From contig MFPS01000002.1 in NCBI GenBank assembly GCA_001782825.1, positions 1 through 41,112 on the forward strand: a DNA stretch of 41,112 bases. The letters run 5' to 3'. Shown here in pieces: positions 32,983-40,141 of the stretch (its first letter is position 1; the number at the start of each line of letters is the position of its first letter). The DNA comes from Candidatus Magasanikbacteria bacterium RIFCSPHIGHO2_01_FULL_33_34 (lineage in GTDB: Bacteria > Patescibacteriota > Patescibacteriia > Magasanikbacterales > UBA922). Under the pieces are notes generated by a model, which was not told where the DNA came from, did not search any database, and worked only from the letters and a program-made list of their open reading frames with translations. The translations under genes and the position numbers were made by a program.

Positions 32983-33444
32983 TTAATTAACTTTTTCACC
33001 TTTGATTTCTTCTACTTCAGCATCTTTTACATTTTCTTTGGCTTCATTTTCTTTATTACCTTTTGTTTTTTCTTTTATTTTTTTCTTTGCTAATTTTTCA
33101 TCAACTTCACCTTCCAAAACCAATGTAATATGTGATGTCCTTTTACGGATTGGTGTAGCTCTTCCCATAGCTTTTGGAGTCCATCTATGTAATGTTTCTC
33201 CGCCATCTACGAAGGCTACTTTAATTACTAATGTCTCTGGTTTAATCTGATGATTGTGTTTAGCATTAGCAATAGCTGATTTTAACAATTTTAATACTGG
33301 TTCTGAAGAATGCTTACTGGAAATTTGTAACTGAGCAATAGCCTTATTAACTTGCATCCCACGAATAAGGTCGATAAGCAAACGCACCTTTCTTGGGGCT
33401 ACTCTTAATTTTCGTAATGTTACTTTTGTTTGTAGTTTTTCCAT
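32983..33444 (-). CDS. rplV: 50S ribosomal protein L22 (uL22) with a charged C-terminal tail
   Basis: 153 residues versus about 110 usually. The core has KLRVAPRKVRLLIDLIRGM, AIANAKHNH and the tunnel-lining hairpin near GETLHRWTPKAMGRATPIRK, then RTSHITLVLEG. About 40 residues of Lys/Glu-rich low complexity follow (KKIKEKTKGNKENEAKENV onward). The hairpin lines the exit-tunnel constriction; the extra tail would lie on the outside surface. Confidence 0.96.
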   Translation of the reverse strand: MEKLQTKVTLRKLRVAPRKVRLLIDLIRGMQVNKAIAQLQISSKHSSEPVLKLLKSAIANAKHNHQIKPETLVIKVAFVDGGETLHRWTPKAMGRATPIRKRTSHITLVLEGEVDEKLAKKKIKEKTKGNKENEAKENVKDAEVEEIKGEKVN

Positions 33445-33469
33445 ATAAACTTGTAATCAGTATATATAA

Positions 33470-33796
33470 TTATTTTTTACTATCTTTACTCTCAGGCTTT
33501 AATGCAGTAGTGCCTTTTTCTTCAGTCTTTTGCATCTTACCACCGTGTTTAACAAATTTTCTTGTAAGCGCAAACTCACCAAGTTTATGTCCAACCATAT
33601 TTTCATCAATATAGACATTCAAAAAGTCCTTACCATTGTGAACCAAAAAAGTAAATCCAACCATTTCAGGAGTAACAGTAGATGAGCGAGCCCATGTTTT
33701 AATAGACTTATTTTTTTCACCTGCATCAATTGCTTTTTTGACCTTTTTCATCAAATTTTCATCAACGTAAGGGCCTTTTTTTAAACTTCTTGACAT
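33470..33796 (-). CDS. rpsS: 30S ribosomal protein S19 (uS19)
   Basis: 108 residues versus about 92 usually. Signatures are [38 protein letters not shown] and [14 protein letters not shown]. An extra hydrophilic tail of about 20 residues follows. It is located in the 30S head and contacts the A-site tRNA and L5. Confidence 0.97.
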   Translation of the reverse strand: MSRSLKKGPYVDENLMKKVKKAIDAGEKNKSIKTWARSSTVTPEMVGFTFLVHNGKDFLNVYIDENMVGHKLGEFALTRKFVKHGGKMQKTEEKGTTALKPESKDSKK

Positions 33797-33800
33797 ATTT

Positions 33801-33904
33801 AATAGTTCTTAGTTCATAGTTCAAAACCAATAATTAATTATTTTAAAGTTCAATTACCATTTACTTATTTCTATTGGCTATGAACTATTGGCTATAAACT
33901 TTTT
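33801..33904. repeat. Family-2 inverted-repeat spacer, copy e (rplB/rpsS)
   Basis: Left arm has TAGTTCTTAGTTCATAG with CAAAACCAATAATT. Right arm has CTATTGGCTATGAAC followed by CTATTGGCTATAAAC. Tandem duplication of arm units is clear on both sides. Confidence 0.75.
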
Positions 33905-33916
33905 AATTATTTCCTT

Positions 33917-34753
33917 TTACTTTTTCCTTCTACTTACAATAAACTTATCGCTCCATTTACCTCTTTCACGAGTCTTAACACCCAAAGCTTTCTTACCCCA
34001 AGGAGTTTTCGGACCAGTTTTCAAACCAATCGGACTGTGTCCCTCACCACCACCGTGTGGATGATCAACCGGATTCATATTCTTACCTTTAACAGTTGGC
34101 TTCCAGCCTTTATGTCTCATTCTACCAGCTTTTCCCCATCTTACCAATTTATAATCTGGATTACTGACCTTACCAATAGTTGCTGAACAATCTTCACTTA
34201 TAAGTCTGACTTCACCAGATGGTAATTTAAATTGTGCCATACCATTATCTGATATCTGTAATTGTACACCTGTTCCAGCACCCTTTATAATTTGCCCACC
34301 CCTTAATGGAGTCAATTCAACATTGTAAACAAATAAACCAACTGGAATATGCTTTAATGGCATTCTATTACCAGTTACTGCTTCAATCTTGTTAAGAGAT
34401 GAAACTACTTTATCTCCAACTTTCATACCTTCAGCAGCTAAAATATATGATCTTGTATTATCTGGAGATACAACTAATGCAATCCTTGAATTACGATTTG
34501 GATCATATTCAATTGCAACTACTTCATATACAACATCATAATCTTGTCTTTTAAAATCAACTACTCTGTACAATCTCTTAGCACCACCGCCACGATGTCT
34601 AACTGTAATCCTACCTGTATTGTTACGGCCAGATTTCTTATTTAAAACTGCAGTAAGATTTTTTTCAGGTCTTGTTTTTGTTACATCAGAAAAATCCTGG
34701 ACACTTGATTTGCGTCTTCCTGGAGTAGTTGGTTTGTAAACTTTTACTGCCAT
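33917..34753 (-). CDS. rplB: 50S ribosomal protein L2 (uL2)
   Basis: 278 residues, normal length. Signatures are KVYKPTTPGRRKSSVQDF, RHRGGGAKRLYRVVDF, VEYDPNR-type segment IEYDPNRNSRIALV, and the peptidyl-transferase-near NPVDHPHGGGEGHSPIG. It is essential for subunit joining and peptidyl transfer. Flanked on both sides by family-2 spacers. Confidence 0.98.
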   Translation of the reverse strand: MAVKVYKPTTPGRRKSSVQDFSDVTKTRPEKNLTAVLNKKSGRNNTGRITVRHRGGGAKRLYRVVDFKRQDYDVVYEVVAIEYDPNRNSRIALVVSPDNTRSYILAAEGMKVGDKVVSSLNKIEAVTGNRMPLKHIPVGLFVYNVELTPLRGGQIIKGAGTGVQLQISDNGMAQFKLPSGEVRLISEDCSATIGKVSNPDYKLVRWGKAGRMRHKGWKPTVKGKNMNPVDHPHGGGEGHSPIGLKTGPKTPWGKKALGVKTRERGKWSDKFIVSRRKK

Positions 34754-34761
34754 ACTTTTAT

Positions 34762-34855
34762 AGTTCTTAGTTAATAGTTCGGAGCCAATAGTCAGTAGTT
34801 TATTGAAAATTATTATGTAATTTCTATAAACTATTAGCTATTGGCCATGAACTAT
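34762..34855. repeat. Family-2 inverted-repeat spacer, copy f (rplW/rplB)
   Basis: Left arm has AGTTCTTAGTTAATAG and GTTCGGAGCCAATAG. Right arm has CTATAAACTATTAG and CTATTGGCCATGAACT. It runs up to the rplW stop codon. Confidence 0.75.
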
Positions 34856-35293
34856 TTAAACACCTTCATGTATATTAATTGTTTTACCTTTTGGTAATTT
34901 AATAAATGCTTTTTTCCAATCAGATCTCTTGCCTAATCTTTGGCCAAAACTAGTTCTCTTGCCTTCAACATTTAATATTCTTACTTTTTTTGGCATTACC
35001 CCATAAACTTCTCTTATTGCTTCTTTTACTTGAAATTTGTTAGCTTTTATATCAACTACAAATGCATATGTACCCATTTGTTCCAAGACAGCAGATTTTT
35101 CACTAACAAGTGGTCTAATCAATATTTTATTTGAAGTAATACTAGCTGAAGGTACTTTCTTTTCTGATACTGTTTTTTCTGCTTTATCTTTTTTTACAAC
35201 CTCTTTTTTATCTACCAAAACATCAGCAGATTTTTTTGAGTCTGTTACATCTTCAACTTTATCTTTCTTTTTTAACTTATCAAGTAAACCCAT
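34856..35293 (-). CDS. rplW: 50S ribosomal protein L23 (uL23) with a Lys-rich N-terminal extension
   Basis: 145 residues versus about 95-100. The L23 core starts near residue 52 (ILIRPLVSEKSAVLEQM) and includes KANKFQVKEAIREVYGVMPK and VRILNVEGK. The first 50 residues form a charged extension beginning MGLLDKLKKKDKVED. L23 sits at the tunnel exit as the docking site for trigger factor and SRP, so the extension lies where nascent chains emerge. No internal start codon fits the core, so the extension seems real. Confidence 0.95.
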   Translation of the reverse strand: MGLLDKLKKKDKVEDVTDSKKSADVLVDKKEVVKKDKAEKTVSEKKVPSASITSNKILIRPLVSEKSAVLEQMGTYAFVVDIKANKFQVKEAIREVYGVMPKKVRILNVEGKRTSFGQRLGKRSDWKKAFIKLPKGKTINIHEGV

Positions 35294-35305
35294 ATAATAA
35301 AATAT

Positions 35306-35935
35306 TTATTTTACTAATCTATTCTCTAATTCTTTTACACCATCTTTTGTTGTAATAATATATTGGTGATGTAGTAAATCTATAACATTAACATCAGATG
35401 CAGTCTGTATATCCAATTTAGGAATATTATTTACTGCTCTTTTCAAAGCTTCATCATTTTTTGATGCTAAAAGCAATGTTGTTTTTCCAAGTCCAGGCAA
35501 AGCCGCTCTTAATGTTGCCATTGTTTTAGTTTTACCATCTACTACTAAATTTTCCAAAACAATAAACTTACTTGTTTGAACCTTATCAGAAAGACACATC
35601 TTTACTGCTGTTTTTTTAGTTTTTTTATTTATTTTTTGTTTATAATTTCTGGTATTCAATGGACCAAATGTAGCACCACCTCCACGCCAAATAGGTGAAC
35701 GAATAGAACCATGGCGAGCGCGACCAGTACCTTTTTGTTTCCATGGTTTTTTTCCACCACCACTAACTTCAGATTTATCTATTGCATGTGCCCATGGTTC
35801 ACGAGCATTTGCCATCAAAGCAAGGTATACCTGATGAATAACTGCCATTTTTGATTTCAAACCAAAAATATTATCATCTAATTCAAGTGATCCATTTTCC
35901 TTACCACGATCATTGTAGATTGCTACTTTTGCCAT
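35306..35935 (-). CDS. rplD: 50S ribosomal protein L4 (uL4)
   Basis: 209 residues. The tunnel loop region has WKQKGTGRARHGSIRSPIWR then GGATFGP. The C-terminal fold has the usual FIVLENLVVDGKTKTMA. It is an early assembly protein; in E. coli it also represses its own operon by attenuation in the S10 leader, and this is not shown here. It lies 12 nt before rplW. Confidence 0.97.
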   Translation of the reverse strand: MAKVAIYNDRGKENGSLELDDNIFGLKSKMAVIHQVYLALMANAREPWAHAIDKSEVSGGGKKPWKQKGTGRARHGSIRSPIWRGGGATFGPLNTRNYKQKINKKTKKTAVKMCLSDKVQTSKFIVLENLVVDGKTKTMATLRAALPGLGKTTLLLASKNDEALKRAVNNIPKLDIQTASDVNVIDLLHHQYIITTKDGVKELENRLVK

Positions 35936-35954
35936 ATTATTTAATTCTTAGGTT

Positions 35955-35984
35955 TCACCCCGAGGGTGACCAGCCTCTGGCTGG
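35955..35984. repeat. Tandem double hairpin between rplC and rplD
   Basis: TCACCC-CGA-GGGTGA (35955-35969) is followed directly by CCAGCC-TCT-GGCTGG (35970-35984). Two 6 bp GC-rich stems with 3-base loops and no spacer. The second hairpin matches the one at 36868-36882 except for the loop. Confidence 0.75.
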
Positions 35985-36000
35985 CTTCTTATTCTGTTAT

Positions 36001-36765
36001 CTATTTTGTATTATTATCTGACTCTTCTTTTATTTCCTCAGCTTTTACTTCTGCTGTTTTTTCTTCTTTTGTTTCTTCATTTTTTTCTTCTACTACAGGT
36101 GTTTCTTCTTTTACATCTTCTTTAGATTTTTCGATTTCAATTTTTATTTCACCATTAACATTTGAAATCAACAATAAACTTCCTTTTGCTCCAGGTACAG
36201 CACCCTTTATGTAAATAGTATTTTCTTTAGGGTCTACTTCAACTACTTCTAAATTCAAAACAGATACCTGAGCATCACCCATATGTCCAGCCATTCTAGT
36301 TCCTTTGAAAACTCGTCCTGGATCAGTTGCACCAATACTACCAGGCATACGCAATTGATCTTTATGACCGTGACTAGCTGGAGAACCTCTAAAGTTATGT
36401 CTTTTTACAACACCTTGGAAACCTTTACCTTTTGACCATCCAGTTACTTTTACCTTATCCCCTGCTTCAAAAGTATTCACTGTAAACATGTCTCCTCTTT
36501 TTAAACCTTCTGCATTATCAGTTCTAAATTCTTTAAGTATTTTTACAATTGGCAAATCTTTCAAATGACCCTGTTTTGCTTTATTTAAACGAAACTTCTT
36601 TTGTTCAGAAAAACCAACTTGAATAGAATTAACACCATCTTTTTTGGCTGTCTTTACTTGTGTTACTACACATGGTCCAGCTTGTACACGAGTAACAGGA
36701 ACCACAGTCCCATCCGGACGAAACAATTGTGTCATTCCATTTTTTGTACCAAGAATAAATTTCAT
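36001..36765 (-). CDS. rplC: 50S ribosomal protein L3 (uL3) with a Glu/Lys-rich C-terminal tail
   Basis: 254 residues from the ATG at 36763-36765; an ATG four codons upstream exists, but [15 protein letters not shown] is the usual family start, preceded by AAAGG. The core has [40 protein letters not shown] and GTRMAGHMG. About 45 extra C-terminal residues are Glu/Lys/Val low complexity. It is one of the two 50S assembly initiators near the peptidyl-transferase centre. Confidence 0.96.
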   Translation of the reverse strand: MKFILGTKNGMTQLFRPDGTVVPVTRVQAGPCVVTQVKTAKKDGVNSIQVGFSEQKKFRLNKAKQGHLKDLPIVKILKEFRTDNAEGLKRGDMFTVNTFEAGDKVKVTGWSKGKGFQGVVKRHNFRGSPASHGHKDQLRMPGSIGATDPGRVFKGTRMAGHMGDAQVSVLNLEVVEVDPKENTIYIKGAVPGAKGSLLLISNVNGEIKIEIEKSKEDVKEETPVVEEKNEETKEEKTAEVKAEEIKEESDNNTK

Positions 36766-36852
36766 AACCTTTAGCATTATAAGCTTTTGTATATTATATT
36801 TTGTCTTTTCTAATCATTATATTAAAAAAGCCAGAAGACAACCCTAACCATT

Positions 36853-36882
36853 TCAGCCAAAGGCTGACCAGCCATAGGCTGG
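36853..36882. repeat. Tandem double hairpin upstream of rplC
   Basis: TCAGCC-AAA-GGCTGA (36853-36867) followed directly by CCAGCC-ATA-GGCTGG (36868-36882). Same architecture as 35955-35984. It lies in the rplC leader about 90 nt before the start codon. Confidence 0.75.
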
Positions 36883-37110
36883 AATTTAAACTAATTTATA
36901 ATAAACGATCCATACAGACAAAAATCTGTTTAAATCTTATAAAAAATATGTTTAAATTTATTGTTAGTACTACCTTCTAGCCATTTTGGCTTATTTTGTA
37001 GTTTGTTTTGGTTGCTTTTTCCTCTTGTGCCTAAATAACTCACTAGATGTTTTTAAACTCTTTCGAGTTAATCTTATCTAACTTGTCTTATAGACATTTA
37101 AACTGTGCCA

Positions 37111-37139
37111 ATTTTACATTATTTTAAAATATCTGTCAA
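37111..37139 (-). promoter_or_regulatory. Promoter of the rplC ribosomal operon
   Basis: On the minus strand, consensus TTGACA (37134-37139), 17 bp spacer and TAAAAT (37111-37116). It lies downstream of the rpsJ stop, so rplC onward can be transcribed independently of tuf-rpsJ. Confidence 0.75.
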
Positions 37140-37203
37140 GTCTTTTTAATATTTTAATAATTGTGTTAAATTAGCTAATTTTATTGTACGAAATTAAACC
37201 TTA

Positions 37204-37590
37204 TTACATCTTTATTTCAACATCTACTCCACTTGGCAAATTTAGACTCATCAGAGCGTCAATTGCCTTAGGATTTGCATCAATAATATCTATCAATCTT
37301 TTGTGAACACGAATTTCATATTGCTCTGAAGATGTTTTGTGAACAAAAGTTGAACGATTCACACTAAACTTCTTCTTTGCAGTTGGTAATGGTACCGGAC
37401 CCACAACTTTTGCATTATTTCTCTCAGCAGTATTGATAATTGTTTTTGTTGCAATATCAATAATTTTGCTATCAAATGCACAAATCTTGATTCTAATCTT
37501 TTGACCTGCTTCTGCTTGATCAGCTTTGGCAGTTGCCTTATCTTCTTTATTTGATGTATGAATTTTCTTTTCTGTTTTTGTAGCTGACAT
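37204..37590 (-). CDS. rpsJ: 30S ribosomal protein S10 (uS10) with an N-terminal extension
   Basis: 128 residues from the ATG at 37588-37590 (another ATG six codons upstream abuts a hairpin). The usual length is about 102. The core begins IRIKICAFDSKIIDIATKTI and holds VVGPVPLPTAKKKFSVNRS and FVHKTSSEQYEIRVHKRLID. The extra 25 N-terminal residues are Lys/Ala/Glu-rich. It is in the 30S head and also functions as NusE in antitermination. Linked to tuf rather than directly to rplC. Confidence 0.96.
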   Translation of the reverse strand: MSATKTEKKIHTSNKEDKATAKADQAEAGQKIRIKICAFDSKIIDIATKTIINTAERNNAKVVGPVPLPTAKKKFSVNRSTFVHKTSSEQYEIRVHKRLIDIIDANPKAIDALMSLNLPSGVDVEIKM

Positions 37591-37608
37591 AATTAATCCA
37601 AAGAGCAT

Positions 37609-37634
37609 CCAGTCTCGCCTTTCGGCGAGACTGG
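37609..37634 (-). repeat. 11 bp hairpin with GAAA tetraloop between tuf and rpsJ
   Basis: On the minus strand, CCAGTCTCGCC-GAAA-GGCGAGACTGG. The loop is a GNRA tetraloop only on the transcribed strand. No U run follows, so it is unlikely to be an intrinsic terminator. It may shape the tuf/rpsJ mRNA ratio by stabilising or processing the message. Confidence 0.75.
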
Positions 37635-37643
37635 AATATTAAG

Positions 37644-38834
37644 TTATTTAATAATTTTTGTTACAACACCAGCTCCAACAGTTCTTCCACCTTCACGAAT
37701 AGCAAAACGAACTTTTTCTTCCATAGCTACTGGTACTATTAATTTAATTGTTAAGTTTGCAGTGTCTCCTGGCATCACCATCTCTGTACCTGCTGGTAAA
37801 GTTACATCTCCAGTTACATCAGTAGTTCTAATGTAAAATTGTGGTTTATAACCTTTGAAAAATGGCTTATGACGACCACCTTCATCTTTTGTAAGAGCAT
37901 ATACTTCTGCTTCAAACTCAGTATGAGGTGTAATTGTACCTGGTTTAGCTAACACCATTCCACGTTCAACTTCTTCTTTTTTTGTACCACGAAGCAAGAT
38001 TCCAGCATTGTCACCAGCTTGTCCTTGATTAAGATTCTTGTTAAACATTTCTACACCAGTAACAGTTGTTTTCATTGTTTCAGGATTTATACCGACAATT
38101 TCAACTTCTTCACCAACTTTAACAACACCACGTTCAATACGTCCAGTTACAACAGTACCACGACCTTCAATTGAGAAAACATCTTCAATCGGCATCAAAA
38201 ATGTCTTGTCAAGATCACGTTCTGGAGTTGGAATATATTCATCCAATGTTTTTAGTAAATCCATAACTGGTTTACTCAATGTCTCATCACTTGGATTTTC
38301 CAAAGCTTTCAAAGCTGAACCACGAATAATAGGAGTTGTGTCCCCTGGGAAATCATATTTCTTCAATAACTCTTTTATTTCTTCTTCAACAAGATCAATC
38401 AATTCTGGATCAGATACTTGATCTACTTTATTTAAGAAAACTACGATATAAGGCACACCTACTTGACGAGCAAGTAAAATATGTTCACGTGTCTGAGGCA
38501 TTGGGCCGTCAGCAGCTGACACAACTAAAATTGCACCATCCATTTGGGCAGCACCTGTAATCATGTTTTTAACATAATCTGCGTGACCTGGACAATCAAC
38601 GTGTGCGTAATGTCTAGCTTCAGTCTCATATTCAACATGAGCTGTAGCAATTGTAATACCACGAGCCTTTTCTTCTGGCGCAGCATCAATTTGGTCTATA
38701 TTTTTAGTTTGTGCAGTCAAACCATGAGCTGCGGCAACTTTCAAAATAGAAGCTGTTAATGTTGTTTTACCATGGTCAACGTGTCCAATAGTACCAACAT
38801 TTACATGGGCCTTTGAACGATCAAAGTCTACCAT
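37644..38834 (-). CDS. tuf: Elongation factor Tu
   Basis: 396 residues. P-loop [11 protein letters not shown], switch I with [13 protein letters not shown], switch [21 protein letters not shown] and SALKALE are all present. Domains 2 and 3 follow, ending [20 protein letters not shown]. It delivers aminoacyl-tRNA to the ribosome with GTP. It has its own strong promoter and a 130-nt leader, and is not preceded by fusA/rpsG/rpsL, so the str operon is split. Confidence 0.98.
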   Translation of the reverse strand: MVDFDRSKAHVNVGTIGHVDHGKTTLTASILKVAAAHGLTAQTKNIDQIDAAPEEKARGITIATAHVEYETEARHYAHVDCPGHADYVKNMITGAAQMDGAILVVSAADGPMPQTREHILLARQVGVPYIVVFLNKVDQVSDPELIDLVEEEIKELLKKYDFPGDTTPIIRGSALKALENPSDETLSKPVMDLLKTLDEYIPTPERDLDKTFLMPIEDVFSIEGRGTVVTGRIERGVVKVGEEVEIVGINPETMKTTVTGVEMFNKNLNQGQAGDNAGILLRGTKKEEVERGMVLAKPGTITPHTEFEAEVYALTKDEGGRHKPFFKGYKPQFYIRTTDVTGDVTLPAGTEMVMPGDTANLTIKLIVPVAMEEKVRFAIREGGRTVGAGVVTKIIK

Positions 38835-38852
38835 ATTAACATTTTTTCCCGC

Positions 38853-38877
38853 ACTGTTTATGAGTGGTCACAACAGT
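38853..38877 (-). repeat. Hairpin in the tuf leader
   Basis: ACTGTT / AACAGT stem with a 13-base loop on the minus strand, ending about 19 nt before the tuf ATG. A second stem, ATGTAAA / TTTACAT enclosing CCTA/TAGG, lies at about 38931-38966. The leader is structured, but I match no known riboswitch. Confidence 0.5.
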
Positions 38878-38974
38878 TTTGTAATCCAGCGGATCTTATT
38901 ATTTATTTATAGATTAAAATACATGTAAAGAAACCTAAAATAGGGTACTTTTACATTTATATTTGATGTTGACA

Positions 38975-39003
38975 ATTATACATTAATCATCAATTTAAGT
39001 CAA
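38975..39003 (-). promoter_or_regulatory. tuf promoter
   Basis: On the minus strand, TTGACT (38998-39003), exact 17 bp spacer and TATAAT (38975-38980), about 140 bases upstream of the tuf ATG. Confidence 0.8.
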
Positions 39004-39048
39004 GTAGCACAAATCAAAATTTTGGGGATAAAAGAATAAAATATATTT

Positions 39049-39621
39049 TTATACTGGTTCCTCATAAAAAACTGGCTCATCATCCCCCAAAGACTCTTCT
39101 TCCCAAACTTGGTTTTTTTCTTCACCTGATTTCTGAGGAATAATTTTTGGTTCTATATCTTTTACCATATCTTCATCTACTTCATATGGTTTACTAATTT
39201 CTTTTACATTACTCAAAGATTCATTACCAACCCCTTCATAATCAAAAAATTCAGCTAAACCACCCTCTGATTCTTTAACTTCGTCTGTAAAGTCAATTTC
39301 AGATTCATCAAATTTATCACTTAAAACATTGCCAGCACTAAACCAACTTCCACCTATATCTCTGCCACCTTCTTCATCAACAAAATCATCATATATATCA
39401 TCATCTTCAAGTTTGGTATTGGCTCTCCAGATAGCAATATCACGATTTATTTGATCAAGCAATTGTTTATCAGACAGATTCCGAACATCTCGTCTATTAT
39501 CCAAAAGCATTTCATATTCATCAACATTCATTATTACAATATCCTCCCCTTTTTCAGGTTGATGAACTATCAATCTATCTCCTGTTTTTCTAGCTAAATT
39601 TATTAAACGATCCAGTGACAT
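39049..39621 (-). CDS. Phd/YefM-like N-terminus fused to a long acidic tail, unknown
   Basis: 190 residues from the ATG at 39619-39621 (an in-frame TTG just upstream is rejected). Residues 1-45 (RLINLARKTGDRLIVHQPEK, then NVDEYEMLLD) resemble Phd/YefM antitoxin-type DNA-binding proteins with the D-E-Y-E-x-L-L signature. The remaining 145 residues are strongly acidic (many Asp/Glu, few Lys) and probably disordered. No toxin gene neighbours it, so a toxin-antitoxin role is doubtful. It has its own promoter. It lies between tuf and the rRNA region. Confidence 0.75.
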   Translation of the reverse strand: MSLDRLINLARKTGDRLIVHQPEKGEDIVIMNVDEYEMLLDNRRDVRNLSDKQLLDQINRDIAIWRANTKLEDDDIYDDFVDEEGGRDIGGSWFSAGNVLSDKFDESEIDFTDEVKESEGGLAEFFDYEGVGNESLSNVKEISKPYEVDEDMVKDIEPKIIPQKSGEEKNQVWEEESLGDDEPVFYEEPV

Positions 39622-39651
39622 ATTCAAAAAATTAATACTTAAGTTGTAACG

Positions 39652-39681
39652 ATTATATCGCCATACTTATAAATTGGTCAA
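39652..39681 (-). promoter_or_regulatory. Promoter of the acidic Phd-like gene
   Basis: On the minus strand, TTGACC (39676-39681), 18 bp spacer and TATAAT (39652-39657), about 30 nt before the start codon. Confidence 0.75.
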
Positions 39682-39711
39682 GGGTTAAAAAAAGACTTTT
39701 GACCTAAAATT

Positions 39712-39753
39712 GAAAGACCCCCAGAAAAAAATGTTTGTCTTTCTCTTGGGGGT
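39712..39753 (-). other. Possible H-type pseudoknot or alternating hairpin
   Basis: On the minus strand ACCCCCA (39717-39723 complement) can pair with TGGGGGT (39747-39753 complement). GAAAGAC (39737-39743 complement) can pair with GTCTTTC (39712-39718 complement). The two stems interlock, so they either form a pseudoknot or alternate. It is upstream of the mapped promoter of the acidic gene. Confidence 0.35.
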
Positions 39754-39874
39754 GTGGGATTAGCGGAGTCTGTGGGGAAATTTTGTATCGATTACGACAC
39801 ATTATTTCGGTCCAAGCTCTACGCTCTTCCTTATATTTATAATAATTAATAAATAACATTATGTAAATAGACTG

Positions 39875-39883
39875 TGTGGATAA
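39875..39883 (-). promoter_or_regulatory. Perfect DnaA box
   Basis: TTATCCACA on the minus strand, an exact match to the strict consensus. It lies 5 bases beyond the terminator of the candidate ncRNA. Confidence 0.5.
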
Positions 39884-39888
39884 GGTAC

Positions 39889-39911
39889 AAAAAAATAGGG
39901 TCTTGCCCTAT
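39889..39911 (-). terminator. Rho-independent terminator of the candidate ncRNA
   Basis: On the minus strand, ATAGGG-CAAGA-CCCTAT followed by six T. Just upstream is another 8 bp hairpin GGGTTCTC / GAGAACCC (39922-39942), which also has a T run on the plus side. Confidence 0.75.
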
Positions 39912-40097
39912 AAATTAACAAGGGTTCTCATAAAGAGAACCCAGTTTTTTGCTCGATGGAGCTAAGTGATAGATTTCTATTACTTATACTAAGTCTCAGA
40001 AACCTATCACTTTCACTAAAAGTTTTTTTAATTACCCTACATGAGGATAATCCGACAATGTCGTATACTCCCTGCCCTTTTGAGCAGCTCATCTAAC
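39889..40097 (-). ncRNA. Candidate structured non-coding RNA, about 209 nt, unassigned
   Basis: It has a promoter (40104-40132) and a terminator but no open reading frame. On the minus strand it forms a 15 bp stem (39964-39978 with 39998-40012, one G-U pair valid only on this strand). An outer stem GATGAGCT with AGCT-C-CATC (40086-40093 with 39955-39963, one bulge) encloses it, followed by a GGGTTCTC/GAGAACCC hairpin and the terminator. A long central stem with an outer closing stem recalls 6S-like RNAs, but no sequence signature for 6S, SRP RNA, tmRNA or RNase P RNA is visible. Confidence 0.55.
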
Positions 40098-40103
40098 AAA
40101 TTA

Positions 40104-40132
40104 ACCATACCACAAACTAACAATCCTGTCAA
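40104..40132 (-). promoter_or_regulatory. Promoter of the candidate ncRNA
   Basis: On the minus strand, consensus TTGACA (40127-40132), 17 bp spacer and TATGGT (40104-40109). It lies immediately downstream of the 16S terminator and one DnaA box. Confidence 0.6.
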
Positions 40133-40141
40133 CCCTTAGAC

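Larger units (their letters stand above)
36766..37203 (-). other. 438-base leader/intergenic region between rpsJ and rplC
   Basis: No gene is visible. On the minus strand it holds a promoter (37111-37139) and then a leader of about 340 nt. The leader has a small hairpin with GAAA loop (AACTC-GAAA-GAGTT, near 37057), an AGCCA-AAA-TGGCT hairpin (near 36986-36999) and the double hairpin at 36853-36882. This is a plausible regulatory leader for the ribosomal operon, but I cannot match it to a known leader family. Confidence 0.55.

Noticed and set aside
39049-39621. Toxin-antitoxin module
   Set aside because: No neighbouring toxin-sized gene on either side; the protein is too long and acidic for a plain antitoxin.
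39889-40097. 6S RNA, SRP RNA, tmRNA or RNase P RNA
   Set aside because: The shape is only loosely 6S-like and no conserved sequence blocks of SRP, tmRNA or RNase P are present, so no identity is assigned.
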